From the NCBI GenBank assembly GCA_963757115.1, contig CAVWQV010000006.1:620001-684000 (forward strand): a DNA stretch of 64,000 nucleotides, in the 5' to 3' direction. The notes beneath the pieces are model-generated. The model was not told the DNA's origin, did not search any database, and was given only the letters and a program-made list of their open reading frames with translations. The position numbers and the translations under genes are program-made. Of the stretch, positions 44,595 through 54,236 are shown piece after piece. Origin of the DNA: CAVWQV01 sp963757115. GTDB lineage: Bacteria; Pseudomonadota; Alphaproteobacteria; Acetobacterales; Acetobacteraceae. How positions within the stretch are numbered: position 1 is the stretch's first letter; each line of letters begins with the position of its first letter.

Positions 44595-46239
44595 ATGCCG
44601 ACCTTGACACTCGATGTCGCAGCCGCGACTGCCGCGCCCGCGGACGAACGTCCGCACGCGGTGGTGATCGGGAGCGGGTTCGGCGGGCTCGCGGCGGCGG
44701 TGCGGCTCGGTGCGCGCGGCTACCGGGTGACGGTGCTGGAGCGGCTCGATGCGCCGGGCGGGCGGGCGGCGGTGTTCCGCCAGGATGGCTTCACGTTCGA
44801 CGCCGGCCCTACCATCGTCACGGCGCCGTTCCTGTTCGAGGAGCTATGGGCGCTTTGCGGGCGTCGGCTGGCCGATGACGTGGACCTGCGGCCGGTTTCG
44901 CCGTTCTACCGCATCCGCTTCCACGACGGCGCATGCTTCGAATACTCGCGGCGACCCTGCGGCGATGCGCGTCGAGGTGGCACGCTTCTCGCCTGCTGAC
45001 GTCCCCGGCTACGAGCGGTTCATGGCGCATAGCGAAGCCGTCTGCCGGATCGGCTTCGAGCAGCTCGGGCACGTGCCGTTCGGCACCTGGACCGACATGG
45101 CGCGCGTCGCGCCGGACCTGCTGCGGCTCGGCGGCCACCGAAGCGTCTATCGGAGCGTGTCGCGGTTCATCCGCGACGAGCGGCTGCGCACCGTGTTCAG
45201 CTTTCATCCGCTGCTGATCGGCGGCAATCCGTTCACCGCGAGCGGCATCTACTGCCTCATCGCCCATCTCGAGCGGCGCTGGGGTGTGCATTTCGCGATG
45301 GGCGGCACGGGCGCGCTGGTGCGCGGGCTGGCCGGGCTGATCCGGGGGCAGGGCGGCGTGCTGCGTTGCAACGCGGAGGTTGCCGCGATCACCGTCCGCA
45401 ACGGCGCCGCGACGGGCGTGCGGCTCGCGTCGGGCGAGGTGGTCGCCGGCCGAGATCGTGGTTTCCAACGCCGACAGCGCGTGGACATACCGGCACCTGC
45501 TGCGGCGCCGGCGACGCGGCCGAGCGTGGACCGACCGGCGCCTGGAGCGTGCGCGCTACTCCATGAGCCTGTTCGTCTGGTATTTCGGCACACGCCGGCG
45601 CTATCCCGACGTGGCGCATCACACGATCCTGCTCGGCCCCCGCTACCGTGCGCTGCTCGCGGACATCTTCCAGCGCAAGGTGCTCGCGCCGGATTTCAGC
45701 CTCTACCTGCATCGGCCGACCGCGACCGATCCCGCACTCGCCCCGCCAGGCTGCGACGCATTCTACGTGCTGTCGCCGGTGCCGAATCTCGACAGCGGGA
45801 CGGACTGGCGGGCGGCGGCCGAACCATACCGGCAGGCGATCGAGCGGCATCTTGAGGCGACGCGTGCTGCCGGGGCTCGGCGAGCGCGATCGTCACCTCC
45901 CGCGTCATGACGCCGCTCGATTTTCAGGACCGGCTGCTGTCGATGCGCGGCGCTGGCTTCGGGCTGGAGCCGGTGCTGACGCAGAGCGCCTGGTTCCGCC
46001 CGCATAACCGGAGCGAGGACGTGCGCGGGCTATATCTGGTCGGCGCCGGCACGCATCCGGGCGCGGGGCTGCCGGGCGTGCTGTCGTCCGCACGGGTTCT
46101 CGATACGGTGGTGCCGCATGCCGCACTGCCCTGCGCTGACACGGCGACGCCGCCGATCTGGCCGCTGCCGCGCGCTGCTGCGCGACGGATCGCGCAGTTT
46201 CCACGCCGCTTCCTTTCTGCTGCCGCGCCGGGTGCGTGA
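44595..46239 (+). CDS. crtI: Phytoene desaturase CrtI, broken by four apparent one-base insertions
   Basis: FAD-dependent desaturase converting phytoene to neurosporene or lycopene. The start is MPTLTLDVAA, followed by the dinucleotide motif VVIGSGFGGLAAAVRLGARG and APGGRAAVFRQDGFTFDAGP. Frame changes occur after FEYS (about 44948), after GEVVA (about 45450) and twice near 45863 and 45886. Every segment between them is well conserved (GNPFTASGIYCLIAHLERRWGVHFAMGGTGALVRGL; then VVSNADSAWTY; finally GLYLVGAGTHPGAGLPGVL). The last frame runs to 46239, but the true end is probably near 46139, just inside crtB. Either a real pseudogene or a cluster of sequence errors. Confidence 0.82.
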
Positions 46240-47164
46240 GCCGGCGACGCGCTTTACGCATTCTGCCGTTTGGCCGACGACGCGATCGACGGCGATGGCG
46301 GGCACGGGCACGCGCTGGCCCGGCTTCGCGAGCGCCTGGCGCGGGCCTATGACGGCCGCCCGCTGCCGATCCCCGCCGACCGCGCCTTGCCGGAGTTGTC
46401 GCGCGGTTCGCGTATCCCGCGCGCGCTGCCCGAGGCGCTGCTGGAAGGCTTTGCCTGGGACGCGGCAGGGCGGCGCTACGCCGATCTGGCCGCACTTCAC
46501 GCCTATGCGGCGCGGGTCGCGGGCTCCGTCGGCGTGATGATGGCGCTGCTGATGGGTGCCCGGCGGCCCGACGCGCTGGCGCGGGCCTGCGATCTCGGCG
46601 TCGCCATGCAGCTCTCCAACATCGCCCGCGACGTGGGCGAGGACGCGCGCGCGGGCCGGCTCTATCTGCCGCTCGACTGGCTGCGGGAGGCGGGGATCGA
46701 CCCCGAACGCTGGCTCGCCGCCCCCGTGTTCGACCTGGCACTCGGGTCGGTGGTCGCGCGGCTGCTGCGGGAGTCCGACGCGTCTCTACGCCCGCGCGGA
46801 GGGCGGCATCGCCCTGCTGCCAATTGCCTGCCGGCCCGGGATCGGTGCTGCGCGGCGGCTCTATGCCGAGATCGGCCGGGAGGTGGCGCGCAACGGACAC
46901 GACTCGGTCGCTCGCCGGGCGGTCGTGGCCAAGTGGCGCAAGATCGCGCTGCTTGCGCTTGCCTTCGGTGACACGATCTCCCGCCGAGCGGGGACAGGCG
47001 AGCCGCCGCTGCGGGAATCGGAGTTCCTGGTGCAGGCCGCACGGGGATCGCGACCGCTGGCGCGGCCATACCTCGCCTGGTGGGACTTGGGCGAGCAGAT
47101 CGCTTGGATCGTGGAGCTGTTCCATCGGCTCGAACTGCGCGAGCAGGCGGGCGAGGCTCCCTAA
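46118..47164 (+). CDS. crtB: Phytoene synthase CrtB, at least two apparent frameshifts
   Basis: Condenses two geranylgeranyl diphosphates to phytoene. From ATG 46118 the frame contains CRALLRDGSRSFHAASFLLPRRVREPAT; then, as if one base is missing near 46247, LYAFCRLADDAIDGDGGHG (first aspartate-rich motif, DDxxD) follows, and VAMQLSNIARDVGEDARAGRLYLP (second motif). One extra base near 46785 leads to LYARAEGGIALLPIACRPG and the normal end at 47164. The net length of 348 residues is right. The very start is unsure, since the first 15 codons have no clear homology. It follows crtI in the usual crtIB order. Confidence 0.8.
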
Positions 47165-47180
47165 CGGAACGGAGGGTCCG

Positions 47181-47513
47181 ATGAGCGGTTGGGCGGGTCT
47201 GACAATGTTCGCGCTCGGGGCATGGCTGGTCGCCAACGCCGTCATCCGCCGGCGCCGCCAGCGCGTCACCCCGGTGCGCGCTGAACTCGCCGGCTTCGGC
47301 GCGATGATGCGCTCCTTCATCATCGGCGCGCTGGTGCTGGTCGGGATCAAAGTCTCCCTGATGTTCCTCGCGTTCGGCGGGGACGGCCTGTTCTCCGGCT
47401 TCAACCTGGCCGGCCTCGAGTTCCTGCTGGCGAGCTACGGGTTATGGGTGTTCGTCACCCTGGCACCCCCGCGGTCGCAGGCAGCTTCGCGCGGGCTTGA
47501 GCCGACCGCCTGA
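47181..47513 (+). CDS. Small two- to three-helix membrane protein after crtB
   Basis: 110 residues from ATG 47181, preceded by GGAGGG seven bases away and 16 bases after the crtB stop, so probably in the same transcript. Hydrophobic segments lie at GLTMFALGAWLVANAVI, MMRSFIIGALVLVGIKVSLMFL and LEFLLASYGLWVFVTL, with a basic RRRRQR loop. No family recognised. It converges with the molybdenum hydroxylase gene. Confidence 0.6.
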   Translation: MSGWAGLTMFALGAWLVANAVIRRRRQRVTPVRAELAGFGAMMRSFIIGALVLVGIKVSLMFLAFGGDGLFSGFNLAGLEFLLASYGLWVFVTLAPPRSQAASRGLEPTA

Positions 47514-47598
47514 GCGTGGGATTCCTGTTCCGATCGCTTCGCACAATTGCCGCAACTATTTCGCCAATTCAGGACACGGACAAACCGGTCGAACCGCT

Positions 47599-49917
47599 CT
47601 AGTTCAGCGCCTGCCAGACCTTCTGCGCCGTAAACGGCATCTGCAACTTCTCCGCCGCCTCGCCCCGACCGGCGCGACGCAGCGCATCGACAACCGCGCT
47701 GACCACCGCCGGCGTCGCGCCGATGGTGCCAAGCTCGCCCACGCCCTTGACCCCGAGCGGATTGTTCTTGCAAGGGACCGAAGTGTCGAGCTCGTGGACG
47801 AAATCCCGCACCAGGGCGGCACGGGGCATGTAGTAGTCCATCATGCTCGCCGTCATCGCCTGGCCCGAGGCCGCGTCGTAGAGGATCGCTTCGCCGAGCG
47901 CCTGGCCGATGCCCTGCATGGCACCGCCGTCGAGCTGGCCGCGGACGATCATCGGGTTGACAGCGTAGCCCACGTCGTTGACGGAATTGTAGGAGACGAT
48001 CTCCACGTCGCCCGTATCCGGGTCGATCTCCACCTCGCAGACGTGGCAGCCGTTGGGCCAGGTGGGACCGTTCACCGAGTGAGTGGCGTCGACGAAGATG
48101 CGATGCTCCGGCTGCTGCTCGGCGAGCTCGAACAGGCCGACCCGCCGGTCGGTGCCGGCGATCCGGAACGTGCCGCTCGCGTATTCGATGTCGGCGTTTG
48201 ACGCTTCCAAAGCGTCGGCGGCTAGGTCGCGCGCCTTCCCGACGGTGGTTTTGGAGGCGAGATGGATCGCGGACCCGGCGGTGAACAGCGAGCGCGAGCC
48301 CACGCTGCCGAAGCCCGCGCCGCGGTCGGTGTCCCCCATGATGATCTTGATTTGCTCGACCGGCACGCCAAACACGTCGACTACCAGCTGCGCGTACGAG
48401 GTGGCGATGCCCTGGCCCATCGGCAGGGTGGCGGCGAACACCTCGATGATGCCGGCGCCGGTGACCGCGACGGTGACGCGCTCCTCGAACACGTTGCCGC
48501 CGGTCCACTCCAGGAACGAGGCAACGCCTCGACCGCGAAGCTTGCCGCGCGCTTTGGATGCGGCCTCGCGGCTGGCGAACTCGTCCCACTTGGCGAGTGC
48601 CAGTCCCTGTTCGAGGATCGAGCCGAAATGACCGGTGTCGTACACCTGACCCATGGCATTGGTGTAGGGCATCCGCTCCGCCGGGATCACGTTGCGACGG
48701 CGGATTTCGGCCGGGTCGAGGCCGAGTTTCTGGGCGGCCTTGTCGAACAATTGCTCGGTCAGGAAGATCGCCTCGGGACGCCCGGCGCCGCGATAGGCCG
48801 AGGTCGGCGCCGTATTGGTAATGACCGCGGTGAAGTCGAAGTCGATGGTCTTGATATCGTAGATGCTGGTGGCAACCCACGGACCGATCAGCAGCTGGAT
48901 CAGGATCCCCACGGTGCTCGGATAGGCGCCGGTGTTGGCCAGGGTGCGAATCCGGTAGGCGAGCACCCGCCCGGAATTGTCGAACGCCATCTCCGCGTGC
49001 GTGTCGATGTCGCGCCCGTGCGTGGCGGCCAGAAACTCGTCGACCCGGGTGGCGGTCCACTTGACCGCTCGCTTGAGCATGCGGGCTGCGAAGACCGCAA
49101 CTTGGTCTTCGGAGTAGAGCCCGCCCTTCATGCCAAACCCGCCGCCGACATCGTCCACCACGACGCGGAGCTGTTCCGCCGGAATGCCGAGCGTCTCGGA
49201 CAACGTGTCCTTCGCTCCCGACGGCATCTGACTGGACAGTCGCACAGTCAGCCGCTCGGTCTCCTTGCTGTAGTCGGCCAGCACGCTGCGCGGCTCCATC
49301 GGGACGGCGGCGATCCGCTGATTGACGAGATCGACCGACACGACGTGCGCGGCGGCGGCAAAAGCGGCGTCGCTGGCCGCCCGGTCGCCGTGCTTCATCG
49401 CCGCCACTACGTTGCCCGGCGCCTCGGCCCAGACCAGCGGCGCCCCAGCGGCCGTCGCCTCCTCCATGCCGGTCACAAAGGGCAGGTCCTCGTACTCGAC
49501 GACGATCGCCTCCGCGGCGTCCTTGCCCTGCTCCAGCGTCTCGGCCACCACGGCCGCCACCGCCTCGCCGACGAAACGCACCACCTCGTGGGCGAGCGCA
49601 TGGCGGAGCGGCATCGAGCTCGGCGATCCGTCGAGGCGCTGGAACATCGGCGCGACGGGTAGGGGCTGGACGCCGGCGGCGACCAGGTCGGCGCCGGTCA
49701 GCACCGCCAGGACGCCGGGCATCGCCTTCGCCGCGGTCGTGTCGATGGAGGCGATGCGCGCATGCACCACCGGCGCACGGAGGAAAGTCAGCGTGGCCTG
49801 GGCCGGAATGGACACGTCGTCGGTAAACCGTCCGGCCCCGGAAAGAAGAGCCTTGTCCTCAATCCGTTTAACCGCGCGCCCGCTGCCGAACCGCCCAACC
49901 GTTGTCATCTCGTTCAC
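47599..49917 (-). CDS. Xanthine dehydrogenase family molybdopterin-binding (large) subunit
   Basis: 772 residues of the aerobic CO dehydrogenase/aldehyde-oxidase large-subunit family, binding molybdopterin cytosine dinucleotide. It starts with RFGSGRAVKRIEDKALLSGAGRFTDDV, has DDVGGGFGMKG and SAYRGAGRPEAIF near residue 370, and the catalytic glutamate in GVKGVGELGTIG near 727. The CoxL form-I loop AYRCSFR is absent, so it is not a classic CO dehydrogenase. The FAD (medium) and 2Fe-2S (small) subunits are not adjacent, which is unusual; they may lie elsewhere. Substrate unknown. Confidence 0.87.
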   Translation of the reverse strand: MNEMTTVGRFGSGRAVKRIEDKALLSGAGRFTDDVSIPAQATLTFLRAPVVHARIASIDTTAAKAMPGVLAVLTGADLVAAGVQPLPVAPMFQRLDGSPSSMPLRHALAHEVVRFVGEAVAAVVAETLEQGKDAAEAIVVEYEDLPFVTGMEEATAAGAPLVWAEAPGNVVAAMKHGDRAASDAAFAAAAHVVSVDLVNQRIAAVPMEPRSVLADYSKETERLTVRLSSQMPSGAKDTLSETLGIPAEQLRVVVDDVGGGFGMKGGLYSEDQVAVFAARMLKRAVKWTATRVDEFLAATHGRDIDTHAEMAFDNSGRVLAYRIRTLANTGAYPSTVGILIQLLIGPWVATSIYDIKTIDFDFTAVITNTAPTSAYRGAGRPEAIFLTEQLFDKAAQKLGLDPAEIRRRNVIPAERMPYTNAMGQVYDTGHFGSILEQGLALAKWDEFASREAASKARGKLRGRGVASFLEWTGGNVFEERVTVAVTGAGIIEVFAATLPMGQGIATSYAQLVVDVFGVPVEQIKIIMGDTDRGAGFGSVGSRSLFTAGSAIHLASKTTVGKARDLAADALEASNADIEYASGTFRIAGTDRRVGLFELAEQQPEHRIFVDATHSVNGPTWPNGCHVCEVEIDPDTGDVEIVSYNSVNDVGYAVNPMIVRGQLDGGAMQGIGQALGEAILYDAASGQAMTASMMDYYMPRAALVRDFVHELDTSVPCKNNPLGVKGVGELGTIGATPAVVSAVVDALRRAGRGEAAEKLQMPFTAQKVWQALN

Positions 49918-50016
49918 AGGCTGTTCCTAGTTTGCTTCGTGAATCTACCAGATTGAAACGACGGCGTATCGACGCCGCCCGTCTCTAGCCGCTGCGCTAC
50001 CGCGAGCGCTCAGTAC

Positions 50017-50697
50017 CTAAGTGGGGAACGGCGAGACGCCAACCAGGTGCGCGTGGCCGCCGAGCATGAGGGCGTAGGCGGCTAGCGAGGCCAACGGGCG
50101 CCACCAGCCGAGCTCACGGGCTGACAGCGTGTTGCGGCCGGACATGATGGCGCCGAACGGCAGAATGGAGGTCCGGGACGCGAACGCGTCCCAGGCCGGC
50201 GCGCCAAGTGCCCGCCGCCGTTTGGCGTCGATCGAAAACGTGCCGGCGATGGCCACCAACGCGAGCGCGCCGAAGAACAACAGCGAAGCCACGTCGCCAT
50301 TGCCGATCAGGTGAACACCCGCCCAGATCGCGACGCCGATGAGGAACGGGTGGCGGGTGACGCGCACGATCCCCGTCGGCGGCCGGTCGACCAGCGCCTC
50401 CTGTGCCATCGCGGTCGGGTTCGGCGTGGTGAGCCCGATCACCACGAGAAGGAACGCGGGCAGCATCAGCACGATCGCGAACGGCTTCCACCATTCGAGC
50501 ATTCCCCAGGTCGGGACGTAGGGAGCGGCCTTGTAGGCGAGCGCCATCCAGACCAGGACCACGGCCGAGGCGATCGAGAATGCGAGCGAGTAGGCGCGAG
50601 CCCCGACCGCCGCCACGGCCCGGTCTCGCAGCACCGTGCCGGAGACGCCGAGGTGGATGCCGATGAAGCAGAGTGCGGCGAGAAGGAGGGAAATCAT
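50017..50697 (-). CDS. NnrU family membrane protein
   Basis: 226 residues with six helices. The segment GIVRVTRHPFLIGVAIWAGVHLIGNGD and start LLAALCFIGIHLGVSGTVLRDRAV match the NnrU/isoprenylcysteine methyltransferase-like family. NnrU was first linked to denitrification, but related proteins (including 15-cis-zeta-carotene isomerase homologues) occur with carotenoid and haem functions. No nitrate or nitrite genes are nearby; the crtIB genes are 3 kb away. Role unassigned. Confidence 0.83.
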   Translation of the reverse strand: MISLLLAALCFIGIHLGVSGTVLRDRAVAAVGARAYSLAFSIASAVVLVWMALAYKAAPYVPTWGMLEWWKPFAIVLMLPAFLLVVIGLTTPNPTAMAQEALVDRPPTGIVRVTRHPFLIGVAIWAGVHLIGNGDVASLLFFGALALVAIAGTFSIDAKRRRALGAPAWDAFASRTSILPFGAIMSGRNTLSARELGWWRPLASLAAYALMLGGHAHLVGVSPFPT

Positions 50698-50729
50698 AAG
50701 TGTGGCCTGATGCTTGACCTAAACGCCGG

Positions 50730-52136
50730 CTACGAACCGGCCGCTACGTAGGGGCGCACCATCTTCGATGGATCGACGACGCGATCAAATTCCGCCTCGT
50801 CCACGAAGCCGAGCTGGAGCGCGGCCTGCTTCAAGGTCAGGTCGTGCTCCATCGCATGGTGCGCAATCTTGGACGCCTTGTCGTACCCGATAACCGGCGC
50901 CAGCGCCGTCACCAGCATCAGGGAGCGATCGACGTATTCCTTTATCTTCACGAGGTTGGGGCGTGTGCCCTCGACCAGGAACGTGCGGAAGTTGGTGCAG
51001 CCGTCGGTCATGATCGAGAGCGAGTGCATGAGATTGTAAATGATGAGCGGCTTGTAGACGTTCATCTCGAGATAGCCTCCAGCGCCGCCGAAGCCCACGG
51101 CCACGTCGTTGGCCATAACCTGTACGGCGACCATGGTCAGCGCCTCGGCTTGGGTCGGGTTGACCTTGCCCGGCATGATGGAGGAGCCGGGCTCATTCTC
51201 GGGAAGCTCAAGTTCGGCGAACCCGGCGCGCGGCCCGCACGCCAGCAGCCGGATGTCGTTGGCGATCTTGTAAAGCGACACCGCGAGCGTGCGGAACGAG
51301 CCCGACAGCTGCACCAGCGCGTCATGCGCGCCCTGCACCGTGAACTTGTTCGGCGCGCTCACGAATGGCAGGCCGGTGAGGGTGGCGATTTCCGCCGCCA
51401 CGGCTTCGGCGAACCCCGGAGCGGCGTTGATCCCGGTGCCAACCGCAGTGCCACCAAGTGCCAGCCGATACACATCCTTCAGCGCGTCGGCGATCCGCCC
51501 AAGATTGTCGTCAAGCATTCCGACGTAGCCCGACCACTCCTGCCCGAGCGTGATCGGCGTCGCGTCCTGCATGTGGGTGCGGCCGATCTTGACGATGTCC
51601 TTCCATTCCTCGGCTTTGGCGGCGATCGCGTCGCGCAGCTGGGTCAGCGCCGGTATCAACCGCTCCGTCACGTTGACGGCGGCGGCGATGTACATCGCGG
51701 ACGGGAACGAGTCGTTGGACGACTGCGACATGTTCACGTGGTCGTTGGGATGCACGGGTGATTTGCTGCCGAGCGGCGTACCCGCGAGCTGGCAACAGCG
51801 ATTGGACACAACCTCGTTGACGTTCATGTTGAACTGCGTGCCGCTGCCGGTCATCCAAACATGCAGGGGAAACATGTCGTGGTGTTGCCCGGCCAGAATC
51901 TCGTCGCACGTCTGGAGGATGAGCCGATGCACCGTATCCGGCAGGCGACCGCCGGCGTGATTGGCGTTCGCCGCCGCCTTCTTGAGCACGGCGTAGGCGC
52001 CGATCATCTCGCGCGGTATCAGGTCCTTGCCGATGCTGAAATGCTCGAGCGAGCGCTGCGTCTGCGCACCCCATAGCTTGTCGCTCGGGACCTCGACGAC
52101 GCCGAGGCTATCGGTTTCCTTGCGAAACTCGCTCAT
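50730..52136 (-). CDS. fumC: Class II fumarate hydratase
   Basis: 468 residues; TCA-cycle enzyme interconverting fumarate and malate in the cytosol as a tetramer. The superfamily signature GSSIMPGKVNPTQ is intact, as are WMTGSGTQFNMNVNEVVSNR, HPNDHVNMSQSSNDSFPSAM and IGRTHMQDATPITLGQE with the catalytic His. The start is ATG 52136 (MSEFRKETDSLG), where fumarase homology begins. It is a stand-alone gene 32 bases from the NnrU gene start. Confidence 0.95.
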   Translation of the reverse strand: MSEFRKETDSLGVVEVPSDKLWGAQTQRSLEHFSIGKDLIPREMIGAYAVLKKAAANANHAGGRLPDTVHRLILQTCDEILAGQHHDMFPLHVWMTGSGTQFNMNVNEVVSNRCCQLAGTPLGSKSPVHPNDHVNMSQSSNDSFPSAMYIAAAVNVTERLIPALTQLRDAIAAKAEEWKDIVKIGRTHMQDATPITLGQEWSGYVGMLDDNLGRIADALKDVYRLALGGTAVGTGINAAPGFAEAVAAEIATLTGLPFVSAPNKFTVQGAHDALVQLSGSFRTLAVSLYKIANDIRLLACGPRAGFAELELPENEPGSSIMPGKVNPTQAEALTMVAVQVMANDVAVGFGGAGGYLEMNVYKPLIIYNLMHSLSIMTDGCTNFRTFLVEGTRPNLVKIKEYVDRSLMLVTALAPVIGYDKASKIAHHAMEHDLTLKQAALQLGFVDEAEFDRVVDPSKMVRPYVAAGS

Positions 52137-52300
52137 GCAAACAGGCCTCCTCCGGGGCAAGCAGGATGCCCGACTGCGTCACGCTATATCCAGCGCCGCC
52201 TTGGACCAACACCGCTCGCAGCCTATCCACTCGCCCGAAGCGCTCCCGCAGGTAGACCGCAGGCGCTTGTGGCAGAGGGTCGGGGTGAAGTGGCTTGGCG

Positions 52301-52957
52301 TCAGCCCCGCACCGTCGGCCACTCGAAGTTCGACAGCGGGCGCGCGAACCGAAGCAGGCGATCGGACCTGATCAGGGCCGCGTAGCTGACGAACATCACA
52401 AGGTTCTGCCGCAGCCACCAGAAGATTTGCTTGTTGTCCGCGAAGAACGGCCGGTGCGTTTCCAGCGGCACGAAGCCACGTGCCCAGAATTTTTCGATCC
52501 AGTACGGCAGGTCCTGCTCATTGACATGGCCGTGGCCGCCCTGGTTCTTGCGCGCGGCCGAGAACAGGATGCGATCTGACGCTTGCGTCAGCGCGTTGCA
52601 GAAGTCATCGGCGGCGCTCTCCGGAAGGTGCTCGGCCACCTCGATCGACAGCGCGAGATCGAAGCCTTTCTGGAAGTTCGGCGGCTCCACCGCCAGATCG
52701 GCGATCTGAATGTGTCGTCGGTCGATCACCGTCTCGGCGTCGTTGATCCAGGCACCTTCGAGGCCGAGGATGCGGGCCGCTCCTAGTTCCCGCGCCGCGT
52801 AAAGCCACGCTCCGATCCCGCAGCCGAAATCGACGACGCTGCTGAACGGCGCGACATCTTGCGTCATTCGCAAGCAACAAAGCCCGTTCTCGATCCGGTG
52901 CGCCTTATCCTTGCTGTGTTGGGAAAGGAGCTCGAGATAGTTGCCGGGATCGGACAT
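52301..52957 (-). CDS. Class I SAM-dependent methyltransferase
   Basis: 218 residues from ATG 52957 (MSDPGNYLELL). The SAM-binding motif I is VVDFGCGIGAWLYAARELGA, followed by the acidic loop GLEGAWIND and motif LALSIEVAEHLPE. It belongs to the Methyltransf_23-like group that often sits in polysaccharide or sugar-modification loci. The C-terminal part with WIEKFWARGFVPLE is typical of this group. Substrate unknown; neighbours fumC and ispDF are unrelated housekeeping genes. Confidence 0.82.
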   Translation of the reverse strand: MSDPGNYLELLSQHSKDKAHRIENGLCCLRMTQDVAPFSSVVDFGCGIGAWLYAARELGAARILGLEGAWINDAETVIDRRHIQIADLAVEPPNFQKGFDLALSIEVAEHLPESAADDFCNALTQASDRILFSAARKNQGGHGHVNEQDLPYWIEKFWARGFVPLETHRPFFADNKQIFWWLRQNLVMFVSYAALIRSDRLLRFARPLSNFEWPTVRG

Positions 52958-53023
52958 GGGGCTGCTCGCTTTCGAGTTGCACAACCGTGCGTCCGCACCC
53001 ATACCGCCCCGCCGCGCGCCAGC

Positions 53024-54158
53024 TCAAGGCGGTAGCAGCACCGTCGCCACCGCTTGCGCGGCGATGCCCTCGCCGCGACCGGCGAAGCCGAGGCGTTCGG
53101 TCGTGGTCGCCTTGACGGATACACGCCCTTCCTCCACGCCCAGCAGCGCGGTCAATCGCTCGATCATCGCCGGCGGCGTGCGGCGTGATCTTGGGCCGCT
53201 CGCAGATCAACGTCAGGTCGGCGTTGGCGAGCAATCCGCCGCGTGCGGCGACGCGCCCTGCCGCATGGCGCAGAAAGCGGGCGCTGTCCGCGTCCTTCCA
53301 CGCAGTCTCCGACGGCGGGAAATGGCGGCCGATGTCGCCCTCCGCCAGCGCGCCGTAGATCGCGTCGCAGAGGGCGTGAATTCCGACGTCGGCGTCCGAG
53401 TGCCCGGCCAGCCCGAACGGCGAGGGCACCTCGACGCCGCAGAGCACCAGCCGCCGGCCGGGCTCGATCGCATGGACGTCGAAGCCGGTGCCGACCCGGG
53501 GCACCATCGACCCTATCATCGCCCGCTCCAGTCGCACGTGGTCCCCCGGATAGGTGAGCTTGATGTTGTCCTCCGACCCCGCGACGAGGAGCACCGTCTC
53601 GCCGGCCGCCTCGAGCAGGACGGCATCGTCGGTCGCGGCGCTGCCCTGCGCCGCGCCATGCAGTGCGAGCAGGAGGGGAAAGCGGAATCCTTGCGGGGTT
53701 TGCGCCCGAAACAGACCCTCCCGCGGGGCGGTCTCGATGATCCGGCCGTCCAAGCCCCGCTTCAGGGTGTCGGCAACGGGCACCGCCGGGATCGCGCCCG
53801 GAGCCGTCTCGAGTGCAGCTAGCAGGTCGGGCACCGTCCGGGGCGGGATCAATGGCCGCGCCGCGTCATGCACCAGCACGATCTCGGGCTCATGCGGGGC
53901 CAGCGCCTCCAGCCCGGCGCGCACGCTGTCCTGCCGCGTCGCCCCGCCGGGAACGGGAGGCAGGTACTCCAGCCCTTCGAGTGCCGCGGCAATCGCGCCG
54001 GCATCACCGACTGGTTGCAGCAGGGTCGCATGCCGCGCTAGCGCAACGGCGGCATGGCGCATCACCGGATGGCCAGCCAAGGGCAGGAACTGCTTCGGGG
54101 TGCCGCCGCCGAACCGATTTCCACTGCCGGCGGCAACCAGGATGGCGGCGATGCGCAT
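53024..54158 (-). CDS. ispDF: Bifunctional IspD/IspF (MEP pathway), one apparent frameshift near 53185
   Basis: About 377 residues. The N-terminal IspD domain (CDP-ME synthase) has AAILVAAGSGNRFGGGTPKQF and LVHDAARPLI. The C-terminal IspF domain (MEcPP synthase) begins RVGTGFDVHAIEPGRRLVLCGVEV with HSDADVGIHALCDAIYGAL for zinc and substrate. After ERPKITPH one extra base breaks the frame; the other frame reads AMIERLTALLGVEEGRVSVK, then ERLGFAGRGEGIAAQAV to a stop at 53024. The enzyme is essential for isoprenoids, including the carotenoid and bacteriochlorophyll tails, so an error is far likelier than loss. The fusion is typical of alphaproteobacteria. Confidence 0.9.
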
Positions 54159-54236
54159 CGGCGCAAACTCGCGGTCTAGGCGATTTGCGTCAACCGCATT
54201 GCGCCACGTCATCACCGAGGCTAGTTTGCCCAATTC

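Noticed and set aside
44595..47164. Programmed ribosomal frameshifting in crtI/crtB
   Set aside because: No slippery heptamer or downstream pseudoknot recurs at the sites, and similar slips occur in many unrelated genes.
52137..52300. Possible small RNA or gene between fumC and the methyltransferase
   Set aside because: 164 bases with no promoter, hairpin or coding pattern strong enough to support a call.
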